NCBI GenBank assembly: GCA_012512865.1
Contig: JAAZDH010000303.1
Coordinates: 1-5,277, forward strand
Length of the DNA stretch: 5,277 bases
Direction of reading: 5' to 3'
Source: Clostridiaceae bacterium
Lineage (GTDB): Bacteria; Bacillota; Clostridia; Acetivibrionales; DUMC01
Notes under the pieces: model-generated
Told to the model about the DNA's origin: nothing
Seen by the model: only the letters and a program-made list of their open reading frames with translations
The model's database searches: none
Shown: piece by piece, positions 1-5,171 of the stretch
Layout of the letters: every line of letters begins with the position of its first letter
Numbering within the stretch: position 1 is the stretch's first letter
Position numbers and translations under genes: made by a program

Positions 1-1
1 A

Positions 2-967
2 AAATTTTCGTCGGGCAGTGAAAAAGAAGCAGTATTTGTGGCTTGCGGTTCAAGTTACTGGATGTCGCTTTCTGCTTGCATGACATTTGAACAGAAGACA
101 GGCATTCGTTCATTTGCCGTATCGGCGGGGGACATTTTAATGAATCCCGATTATTACAGCAAGTGTTTTAATAAGCTATTAATCATTGCTCCATCGAGGT
201 CGGGCAGGACAACGGAAGTTCTTAAGGCGATCGAAATACTTAAAAATGCATACGGGGAAATAAGAGTGCTTTCTATAGTGGAATACACGGGTTCACCACT
301 TGAAAACCTCTCCGACAGCACGATTACGCTGCACTGGGCAAACGAGGAATCCGTATGCCAGACCCGTTCTTTTTCGAACCTTTATTTATGCATGATAACC
401 ATGGCAGCTTTGCTGGGAAATGATACAAAGCTGTTTGACGATATTGAATATTATCTCAACCGCGCACCTGGACTGTTTTTGACCATGGAAGGGAAAATTT
501 CCTCAATAGTGGAAGGCTTTAAAAACTGTAACTACCTTGTCGCACTTGGCTCGGGTAAACAGTACGGGGCTGCAATTGAAGGTGCATATATAGGTATTGA
601 AATGGCTGTTTTCCCGGCCAATTACTACAGTGTGCTGGAATTAAGGCACGGCCCTATTGTACGCTTGGATGAGAATTCGCTTGTATGCATTATTTCAAAC
701 AGCAATGCCCGTAACTTGGAAGAAGGCATGGCTGCCGATGCCGGGAAAAAAGGAGCTAAAGTATTGGCTATCATTGATAATGGCAGCTTTAAGAATGCCG
801 ACTGGGTGTTCAGCATGAAAAATGATTCCGAGCCCGGGGTAATCGCCCCCGAGGTGGTGGCATTGTATGGGATAGCCATTTTCCAGGCTTTCGCATATTA
901 TAAATCAATACAGCTTGGGCTCAATCCGGACAACCCGCCCCAGCTGGTTCCATATATAAACTTGTAA
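2..967 (+). CDS. SIS-domain sugar-phosphate isomerase/deaminase (AgaS/NagB-II/FrlB-like), 5' end missing
   Basis: The frame is open to the left edge, so the start is outside the window; the GTG at 38 lies inside the conserved first strand (VFVACGSS) and is not a real start. Two SIS sugar-phosphate-binding domains are visible. The first carries the ACGSS turn (41-55), SRSGRTTE (194-217; compare SQSGET in GlmS) and ESVCQTRSF (347-373). The second carries LVALGSG (about 536-556) and LELRHGP (635-655), the counterpart of GELKHGP in GlmS. About 321 residues are present, so perhaps 20-50 are missing if this is a stand-alone SIS protein. The C-terminus (NPDNPPQLVPYINL) resembles stand-alone SIS deaminases and lacks the near-terminal lysine that GlmS uses to bind fructose-6-phosphate, which argues against glucosamine-6-phosphate synthase. 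Known relatives act on aminosugar phosphates (NagB-II, AgaS) or Amadori-product phosphates (FrlB). The kinase gene downstream supports a cytoplasmic catabolic role. The exact substrate is not determinable. Confidence 0.88.
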   Translation, partial: KFSSGSEKEAVFVACGSSYWMSLSACMTFEQKTGIRSFAVSAGDILMNPDYYSKCFNKLLIIAPSRSGRTTEVLKAIEILKNAYGEIRVLSIVEYTGSPLENLSDSTITLHWANEESVCQTRSFSNLYLCMITMAALLGNDTKLFDDIEYYLNRAPGLFLTMEGKISSIVEGFKNCNYLVALGSGKQYGAAIEGAYIGIEMAVFPANYYSVLELRHGPIVRLDENSLVCIISNSNARNLEEGMAADAGKKGAKVLAIIDNGSFKNADWVFSMKNDSEPGVIAPEVVALYGIAIFQAFAYYKSIQLGLNPDNPPQLVPYINL

Positions 968-1004
968 ACTTGTTTTATATAAACTTGTAAATATGTTTTA
1001 TATA
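953..1004. repeat. 23-bp tandem repeat straddling the SIS stop codon
   Basis: Two 23-base units, 953-975 and 976-998, are nearly identical; both begin TATATAAACTTGTAAA and end TGTTT, differing only at two bases. A third unit begins (TATATA at 999-1004) and then diverges. The first unit contains the last codons and TAA stop (965-967) of the SIS gene, so the second is a copy of that gene's 3' end placed in the spacer before the kinase. It lengthens the SIS-kinase gap. No hairpin or terminator is visible here, so read-through into the kinase is expected. Confidence 0.8.
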
Positions 1005-1026
1005 CAGGCGTGTAAAGGAGTTCTTT

Positions 1027-2013
1027 ATGGGTGAACAACTTGCAGGTAAACAAGCGGGTAAACAAGCAATGAAGCAATACGATGTCATAACTGCACTTGA
1101 TATATGCGTTGATCTTATAGTAAAAGGTGATGTAGTGCCCCGGTTTAACCAGCAAGAACAGCTTGTAGACGGGTATTACCTGGAAATGGGGGGAGCTGCT
1201 TGCATTTTTGCCTGCCAATGTGCCAAGTTGGGGCTTTCAACCCTGGGCGTGGGAGTTGCAGGCCGGGATTTATTTGGTGAACTGGCGCTGCAGCGCCTTA
1301 AAGAATGCGGGGTTGATATAAACTCAGTCAGGGTTTGTGATTCTTTGAGAACCGGCTTGGGAATAGCATTGTGTAAAACTAACGACCGCGCCATACTGAC
1401 ATATACCGGCACCATTGATGCAGTCGAACCTGGATGGGTGGAAGAAAAACTCCCCTTTGCAAGACATTTGCATATTGCCAGCTACTATCTCATGTCCTCT
1501 TTAAGACCTCACTGGGAAAGGCTGGCTGCATATGCAAAAACCTGCGGGCTTACCATAAGCCTGGATACCAACTGGGACCCTTCGGAGCGTTGGAATGGCA
1601 TATTTGAGCTATCACCGTATATTGATTTATTTATGCCAAATGACAGCGAGGTGATGGCAATCACAGGTGAAAAAGATGCCTTCAGGGGCATGGAAAAATT
1701 ATCAGGATACTTCAAAAATGTTGTTATGAAGATGGGCGAAAAAGGAGCTGCCATAATTTCTAACGGTAAATTCCTGCATATTGAAACAATCACGGTAGAA
1801 TTAGTGGATGCCGTAGGGGCAGGCGATTCGTTTAATGCAGGTTTCCTGTACGGATGGCTTAATGGCTTATCCTTGGAAGATTGTCTTCGTATAGGTTGCT
1901 TCTGTGGAAGCAGCAATGTCACAAGTCAGGGGGGAATCAAGGGGCAACCTGGCCTGGAAGATCTTAAAAAACTCCAAGGCATCAAGCTAAACAGCTTTAT
2001 TCAAACTAAATGA
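1027..2013 (+). CDS. PfkB-family carbohydrate kinase
   Basis: This encodes a 328-residue cytoplasmic ATP-dependent sugar kinase of the ribokinase/PfkB fold. The ATG at 1027 is chosen because AAAGGAG (1014-1020) sits six bases upstream; a second ATG at 1069 has no such site. Visible marks are the N-terminal strand ITALDICVDLI (21-31), the substrate-side GG pair (55-56), LDTNWDP (179-185), MPNDSE (203-208), KMGEKGA (235-241), and PfkB signature 2, DAVGAGDSFNAGF (261-273), whose D267 is the catalytic base. Length is normal for the family. Residues 1-16 (with GKQA twice) lie before the fold and look like an added tail. Family members phosphorylate ribose, fructose, tagatose-6-phosphate, 2-keto-3-deoxygluconate, Amadori sugars and others, and no residue here settles which. 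Position 59 bases after the SIS gene suggests co-transcription, and a kinase plus SIS enzyme would suit an aminosugar or glycated-amine route. That pathway assignment is inference. Confidence 0.93.
   Translation: MGEQLAGKQAGKQAMKQYDVITALDICVDLIVKGDVVPRFNQQEQLVDGYYLEMGGAACIFACQCAKLGLSTLGVGVAGRDLFGELALQRLKECGVDINSVRVCDSLRTGLGIALCKTNDRAILTYTGTIDAVEPGWVEEKLPFARHLHIASYYLMSSLRPHWERLAAYAKTCGLTISLDTNWDPSERWNGIFELSPYIDLFMPNDSEVMAITGEKDAFRGMEKLSGYFKNVVMKMGEKGAAIISNGKFLHIETITVELVDAVGAGDSFNAGFLYGWLNGLSLEDCLRIGCFCGSSNVTSQGGIKGQPGLEDLKKLQGIKLNSFIQTK
1045..1068 (+). repeat. 12-bp in-frame tandem repeat at the kinase N-terminus
   Basis: GGTAAACAAGC occurs at 1045-1055 and again at 1057-1067, a 12-base period that encodes GKQA twice. 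It sits just after the start codon and before the first strand of the kinase fold (from about residue 18), so it lengthens a dispensable-looking N-terminal tail without shifting frame. Confidence 0.75.
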
Positions 2014-2094
2014 CAATACATTTAATGATATTAAATTTAATAACTACTGGATTTAATAGCCCAAATGAGACTGCATCATATTTTTTAGTTAAAA

Positions 2095-2123
2095 TTGACT
2101 TTTATAAAAGAATATGAAATAAT
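2095..2123 (+). promoter_or_regulatory. Probable sigma-A promoter of the AraC-family gene
   Basis: TTGACT at 2095-2100 (5 of 6 to TTGACA) and AATAAT at 2118-2123 (5 of 6 to TATAAT) are separated by exactly 17 bases. Transcription would begin near 2130, giving a leader of about 95 bases to the ATG at 2227. The surroundings are very AT-rich, so chance -10 matches are common, but the spacing with a good -35 makes this the best candidate. No clear rho-independent terminator for the upstream kinase operon is visible between 2014 and 2095; only weak AT palindromes occur there (for example 2030-2041). Confidence 0.5.
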
Positions 2124-2129
2124 TCATAT
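2112..2129. repeat. Inverted repeat over the -10 of the AraC-gene promoter
   Basis: ATATGAA (2112-2118) and TTCATAT (2123-2129) are perfect 7-base arms separated by four bases. The element covers the proposed -10 box (2118-2123), so a dimeric repressor bound here would block the promoter. Both arms are AT-rich, so a chance origin is possible. Confidence 0.4.
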
Positions 2130-2161
2130 AAATTATATAAATTATCCTCGATTTTTAAGCT

Positions 2162-2175
2162 TTGCAAGCTTGCAA
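2162..2175. promoter_or_regulatory. Perfect 14-bp palindrome TTGCAAGCTTGCAA in the AraC-gene leader
   Basis: The palindrome lies about 30 bases after the proposed transcription start and about 50 before the ATG. An AAGCTT also precedes it at 2157-2162. Its size and symmetry fit an operator for a dimeric helix-turn-helix protein, and its half-site resembles those of some LacI-family operators. It could also form a short RNA hairpin, but no T run follows, so it is not a terminator. The binding protein is unknown. Confidence 0.45.
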
Positions 2176-2226
2176 CCCGGATATGACATCAAGGATACGG
2201 AAGGTAAAATGTAGAGGGTGAAGACG

Positions 2227-3105
2227 ATGAAGGCTCTTGCAGTATATAGATTGCTTGACTTGGAACAAGGCCATGAGGATCTCTCCGAATATTTGCTGGT
2301 AAACTGTGCCGGCTATTATGAAGCGGAGGAGTCATTTGGCGCCACTCACAGGCTTTATGGGCGAAAAGACTGGTATTTGGCTTTTAATCGTGCCGGGCGC
2401 ATGAAATACATGCACAAAAAGCTAATGTACGATATAAGGGAAAACATGGTATTTATATATGCGCCAAATGATGAGCAGTATTACGGGCAGGCTGATGATA
2501 ACCCGATAGAAAATTACTGGGTCCACTTTACAGGTTATGGTGCTGCATCAATCATGGAGAAGCTCGGGTTAACTTCAGGAGTTTACCATGTTGATAAAGA
2601 CCTTACGGATTATTTTGAAAAAATGATAGATGAACTGGCAAACAAATTTTACGGGTTTGAAGCAGCATCTGCAGCCTGGCTCCTGGTGATTCTTACCGAG
2701 GTGGCGCGATACGCCCATAGCAAGGTAGGGCCCGTATCTACTGCAGATAGAAGATACAGTGAAATTGCAAAAACCGTGCAGTATATAAAGGATAACTACC
2801 ACAGGAAAATCACCATCAAGGAACTGGCAGAATTGTCACATTTCAGTGTCAGCTATTATTGCAGCATTTTTCGTGACATACTTAAGAAATCACCCCAGCA
2901 ATATTTACTTGAATACAGGCTTTACAGGGCTTCAGACCTTGTAATACGTACACGGTTGAGTATACGCGAGATTGCGGCGATGTGCGGTTATAATGACCAG
3001 TTATACTTCAGTAAGAAATACAAGCAGTTTTTGGATGCTCACCTTCCGAGCATAGGAAAATGCATCGTGACACCGATAAAGAGGCATCCTATGACCCAAG
3101 TATAG
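2227..3105 (+). CDS. AraC-family transcriptional regulator, probably frameshifted near its 3' end
   Basis: This is a DNA-binding regulator with an N-terminal cupin-like sensor region (about 25-100) and a C-terminal AraC double helix-turn-helix. Helix-turn-helix 1 spans ITIKELAELSHFSVSYYCSIF (195-215) and helix-turn-helix 2 spans LSIREIAAMCGYNDQLYFSK (244-263), with the family-typical GYNDQLYFS. The ATG at 2227 is preferred because GAGGGTGA (2214-2221) is well spaced for it; a GTG at 2218 lies inside that site. The last residues as read (LDAHLPSIGKC onward) do not fit the family. In the -1 frame from the T run at 3028-3032 the expected SPSEHRK appears, so the true tail probably ends at 3113 (295 residues with one T restored). 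Relatives usually sense a sugar and activate nearby uptake or catabolic genes, so the SIS-kinase or FAH-PHP genes are plausible targets. It faces the PHP gene convergently, with only 59-67 bases between them. Confidence 0.9.
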   Translation: MKALAVYRLLDLEQGHEDLSEYLLVNCAGYYEAEESFGATHRLYGRKDWYLAFNRAGRMKYMHKKLMYDIRENMVFIYAPNDEQYYGQADDNPIENYWVHFTGYGAASIMEKLGLTSGVYHVDKDLTDYFEKMIDELANKFYGFEAASAAWLLVILTEVARYAHSKVGPVSTADRRYSEIAKTVQYIKDNYHRKITIKELAELSHFSVSYYCSIFRDILKKSPQQYLLEYRLYRASDLVIRTRLSIREIAAMCGYNDQLYFSKKYKQFLDAHLPSIGKCIVTPIKRHPMTQV

Positions 3106-3113
3106 GAAAATGA
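3028..3113 (+). other. Frameshifted tail of the AraC-family gene
   Basis: The run TTTTT at 3028-3032 follows the codon for Q267. With a sixth T the reading becomes QFFGCSPSEHRK and continues to a TGA at 3111-3113. The spacing from YFS to SP (nine residues) and the glycine two before the serine match the normal AraC-family pattern (YFS, nine residues, SPSEYR). The unshifted frame gives no such match. A one-base loss in a homopolymer is either a sequencing or assembly error or a real recent mutation; slippage at the T run is a third possibility. Confidence 0.75.
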
Positions 3114-3172
3114 GCATGTTGATGTTGAATAATCGCAATTGAAGTCTTGGCACGGGCAAATCATTACCCTCC

Positions 3173-3844
3173 CTATTCCATGATGAGGGAAATGGCCTCT
3201 TTTCTCAAAACTTCGACAAGTCCTGCCTCATCGGTAATGTCTTCCATTGTTACAATTCCGCCCCTTGCCACATCCTCCAATTGGTGACAATCCGAGCCTG
3301 ATATCATCCTAAGCCCGTCTTCCAGTGCAAATGAATATGCAAGATAATTCCTGGAATCATGCCTTGGGTTTCCGTTATACACTTCGATTCCATCCAGCAG
3401 CCCGGCCCTTTCTATCGCTTGGTTAGGCCTGAAAGGGTGCGCCTGGTATATCAATATATCATGGCCTTTTTTCAATTCATTGAATTGCTGGAGATTCAAC
3501 TTGTAAAGCTCGGGGTTGTTTTTAAGGAATTCCTCCGTTACGCCGAAAACCAGGTAATCATTAATGCTGCCAACAAATCTTAGCTCTATACCCAGCAACA
3601 CGTTTAATCCAATATTCTTACCCTCTTCCCGGGCTTTCCTGTATCCTTCCAGGAAACATACCATTTTCTCATCCCAGCTGCATGAATGGTATTTTTCGAA
3701 ATAACCATCAAAATAGTGGTCCGTAATTACTATCCCGTCATACCCTGCTTCCTTGTATAAATTAACCACTTCCCTGGCGCCGATTCTCCCGCAAGGGCTA
3801 ACTTCCGAAGTATGAACGTGCACATCATATTTATATGTCCTCAT
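3173..3844 (-). CDS. PHP-domain metal-dependent phosphoesterase
   Basis: This encodes a 223-residue soluble protein of the polymerase and histidinol phosphatase (PHP) superfamily. The metal-ligand motifs appear in order: HVHTS (H9, H11), ITDHY (D42, H43), GIELR (E87), QAHPFRP (H136) and SGSDCH (D185, H187). Together they make the usual multi-metal site, so the enzyme is probably catalytically competent, most likely as a phosphomonoesterase or phosphodiesterase. The short length and lack of other domains exclude a polymerase subunit; whether the substrate is a sugar phosphate, a nucleotide or another ester cannot be read. It lies 64 bases after the FAH-family gene on the same strand and is probably co-transcribed. 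The ATG at 3844 is the only in-frame start downstream of a TAG (3881-3883). Its nearest good ribosome binding site (GGAGA, 3866-3870) is 21 bases away and serves an overlapping mini-ORF instead. No clear terminator is seen in the convergent gap 3114-3172. Confidence 0.9.
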   Translation of the reverse strand: MRTYKYDVHVHTSEVSPCGRIGAREVVNLYKEAGYDGIVITDHYFDGYFEKYHSCSWDEKMVCFLEGYRKAREEGKNIGLNVLLGIELRFVGSINDYLVFGVTEEFLKNNPELYKLNLQQFNELKKGHDILIYQAHPFRPNQAIERAGLLDGIEVYNGNPRHDSRNYLAYSFALEDGLRMISGSDCHQLEDVARGGIVTMEDITDEAGLVEVLRKEAISLIME

Positions 3845-3870
3845 GCTTGTATCATCCGTTTCTTGTCTCC
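3841..3870 (-). promoter_or_regulatory. Ribosome binding site and four-codon mini-ORF coupled to the PHP start
   Basis: On the - strand GGAGA (3870-3866) is followed after ten bases by ATGATACAAGCATGA (3855-3841), which reads M-I-Q-A-stop. The stop TGA overlaps the PHP start as ATGA. The PHP ATG has no well-spaced ribosome binding site of its own, so ribosomes probably load at the mini-ORF, stop, and restart one base back. Codon-level expression is not shown by sequence alone. Confidence 0.45.
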
Positions 3871-3908
3871 TGCATGTATTCTAATTCACGCATCCCAACT
3901 TGCCCGCT

Positions 3909-4664
3909 TTATTTCACGTAATTCCTTAATGTACCAATGCCTTCAATTACCACTTCCACCACGTCCCCGGGCACCATGGGCCCTACACCTCTTGTAGTCC
4001 CTGTTGTAACCACGTCGCCGGGGTATAGCGGCATTATCCCGGAAATAAAGCTTACCAGTTCCTCAACATTCCATATCATGTTGGATGTATTTGAATGCTG
4101 CTTTATCTCCCCGTTTAACAAAAGCTTTATATCAAGATTGTTATAATCAAGCCCTGTAACTATATACGGCCCTATCGGGCAAAAAGTTTCAAAGTTTTTG
4201 CTCCTGGTCCACTGGCCGTCCCGGGCTTGCATGCATCTTTCCGTAACATCATTCAGGCATGTGGCACCCAGTATGTAATCTTTTGCCTCTTCTTTATCTA
4301 CCCGCCTGCAATATTTTTTAATTACTACTGCAAGTTCGGCTTCATAATCCACCCGCTCTGCCCTCCTGGGAATTATTATGCTGTCTTCAGACCCGATTAC
4401 CGCATGGGGAAGCTTTATGAATATGGTTGGTTCTTCCGGGATTTTTCGCTCACCGAATTCCACGATATGATCCATGTAATTCAAACCAACGGCTACCACC
4501 TTTTTCGGTTCACACGGCGGAAGCAGCTTTACATCGCTTAACTTATGGAATGTACCGGTCAAATCAAATTCATTATAACAGCTTCCCGTGATTTCTCTTA
4601 TCTTCCCGCCATCCAGGATACCCGTTTTATTTTCACCATCATGGTTAAAACGCAATATAATCAT
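3909..4664 (-). CDS. Fumarylacetoacetate hydrolase (FAH) family enzyme
   Basis: This encodes a 251-residue cytoplasmic enzyme of the FAH superfamily, which cleaves, hydrates, decarboxylates or isomerises 2-oxo acids with a divalent metal. Motifs in order are VAVGLNYMDHIVE (57-69, with the His66/Glu69 pair corresponding to the catalytic dyad of FAHD1-type enzymes), KLPHAVIGSED (84-94), VDYEAELAVVI (105-115, metal ligands E108 and E110), LNDVTER (137-143, third ligand D139), DGQWTRSKNFETFCPIGP (149-166, with K156) and GDVVTTGTTRGVGP (216-229). Length is typical of the short bacterial FAHD1-like branch. The ATG at 4664 has AAGGAAGGTGG just upstream. It is the first gene of a probable two-gene operon with the PHP gene. 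Family members include acylpyruvase, oxaloacetate decarboxylase, 2,4-diketo-3-deoxy-sugar-acid hydrolases and homoprotocatechuate-pathway isomerases. Sugar-acid breakdown would suit the kinase nearby, but that is a guess. Confidence 0.93.
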   Translation of the reverse strand: MIILRFNHDGENKTGILDGGKIREITGSCYNEFDLTGTFHKLSDVKLLPPCEPKKVVAVGLNYMDHIVEFGERKIPEEPTIFIKLPHAVIGSEDSIIIPRRAERVDYEAELAVVIKKYCRRVDKEEAKDYILGATCLNDVTERCMQARDGQWTRSKNFETFCPIGPYIVTGLDYNNLDIKLLLNGEIKQHSNTSNMIWNVEELVSFISGIMPLYPGDVVTTGTTRGVGPMVPGDVVEVVIEGIGTLRNYVK

Positions 4665-4717
4665 CCTGCCACCTTCCTTTCAAAACCAACCTCCAAATCC
4701 CGGTTACTCCATGGCAC

Positions 4718-4766
4718 CTTAATATCATGTCACAACTACATATTATACTTAATATCATGTCACAAC
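4718..4766. promoter_or_regulatory. Two perfect 19-bp direct repeats, candidate operator of the FAH-PHP operon
   Basis: CTTAATATCATGTCACAAC occurs at 4718-4736 and at 4748-4766, identical over 19 bases with starts 30 bases apart, close to three helical turns. A weaker third match (TATTATGTCA) lies at 4771-4780. On the - strand a TATAAT (4747-4742) falls exactly between the two copies and has no good -35. One repeat would therefore cover the -35 region and the other the start site. AraC-family proteins bind direct repeats, so the AraC regulator in this window is a natural candidate, but this is inference. Confidence 0.6.
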
Positions 4767-4789
4767 CTTGTATTATGTCATATTATGAA

Positions 4790-4818
4790 AGTATACCACC
4801 ATTAATTACATTATACAA
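4790..4818 (-). promoter_or_regulatory. Alternative weak promoter for the FAH-PHP operon
   Basis: On the - strand TTGTAT (4818-4813) and TATACT (4795-4790) are 17 bases apart. The -10 matches 5 of 6 and the -35 only 3 of 6. If used, transcription would start near 4783 and both 19-bp repeats would lie downstream of the start. The region is AT-rich and several TATAAT-like boxes occur, so the choice between this and the box at 4742-4747 is uncertain. Confidence 0.25.
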
Positions 4819-4833
4819 TATGGAATATCACAT

Positions 4834-4853
4834 AGGATACCACCGGTATTCCT
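4834..4853 (+). terminator. Hairpin followed by T-rich DNA, terminator-like on the + strand
   Basis: AGGATACC (4834-4841), a three-base loop, and GGTATTCCT (4845-4853) pair with one bulged T and are followed by GTTTTATTTAT. The form is that of a weak rho-independent terminator read rightward. No + strand gene ends just before it, so it would stop only stray transcription or a transcript I do not recognise. The run is not T-rich on the - strand side, so it would not terminate leftward transcripts. Confidence 0.25.
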
Positions 4854-4901
4854 GTTTTATTTATCATGAAAAAATGTCATGCCGTGCCCAAAAACAACTA
4901 T

Positions 4902-4980
4902 AAAAACAATGGTAATGCAATGGTCATTAATGACATGTACGCGGGTTATTTCCAGGAAATGGCCATTAGCCGTTGTTTTT
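4902..4980. repeat. Long imperfect inverted repeat enclosing several perfect palindromes
   Basis: AAAAACAATGGTAATG (4902-4917) pairs with CATTAGCCGTTGTTTTT (4964-4980) with one mismatch and one bulge. Between and overlapping the arms lie GTCATTAATGAC (4923-4934, perfect 12-bp palindrome), ATTTCC-A-GGAAAT (4948-4960) and ATGGCCAT (4959-4966). A T-rich stretch follows the right arm. It carries no open frame. It may be a structured RNA, a cluster of operator sites, or the remnant of a small mobile element; nothing in the sequence decides between these. Confidence 0.4.
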
Positions 4981-5021
4981 ATTATAATTTTTTCATCACA
5001 AGTTAGCCAAGGGCATCAATT

Positions 5022-5134
5022 AACAATAATTTAAACCAGCGCTTTTGAACACCCAGGGCTTTGAACGCTGGTGCCGAGTGCAGCAATGAACAATAATTTA
5101 AATCAATTCGGGAATAAGTCGGGAATAATTTAAA
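5022..5134. repeat. AT-rich direct repeats before the last gene
   Basis: AACAATAATTTAAA occurs at 5022-5035 and 5089-5102, and its core AATAATTTAAA again at 5124-5134. An 11-base tandem, TCGGGAATAA at 5108-5117 and 5119-5128, overlaps the third copy. Between the first two copies CCAGCG (5036-5041) and CGCTGG (5066-5071) form a 6-bp inverted repeat, and GCTTTTGAAC (5041-5050) is nearly repeated at 5058-5066. These repeats end about 20 bases before the ribosome binding site of the 5172 gene, so they could be its control region. No convincing -35/-10 pair is seen; TAAAAT at 5131-5136 is the best -10. Confidence 0.5.
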
Positions 5135-5171
5135 ATTTATGCTATGGTAAAAAAAGGAGGAAAATACAGCC

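Noticed and set aside
898..1218. A 106-codon - strand open frame across the SIS-kinase junction.
   Set aside because: It is antisense to two clear genes, and its KQVYK-type repeats merely reflect the 23-bp DNA repeat.
2021..2041. TTTAAT/ATTAAA inverted repeat and the palindrome at 2030-2041, considered as a terminator for the kinase operon.
   Set aside because: They are pure AT pairs with no stable stem and no T run directly after.
3003..3170. Short direct repeat ATAGGAAAATG at 3052-3062 and 3102-3112 near the AraC stop, considered as an attachment site or small duplication.
   Set aside because: Only 11 bases and A-rich, with no integrase or other mobile sign. It is most likely chance within the gene tail.
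3114..3190. Possible hairpin CCCTC (3167-3171) with GAGGG (3185-3189) as a convergent terminator.
   Set aside because: The stem is five bases, partly inside the PHP gene, and no T run follows on either strand.
4718..4780. The spaced repeats considered as a CRISPR array.
   Set aside because: There are only two full copies, the 11-base spacer is far too short, and no cas gene is nearby.
4545..4805. An 86-codon + strand open frame crossing the FAH start and its control region.
   Set aside because: It lies antisense to the FAH coding start and over the 19-bp repeats, with no ribosome binding site or recognisable protein features.
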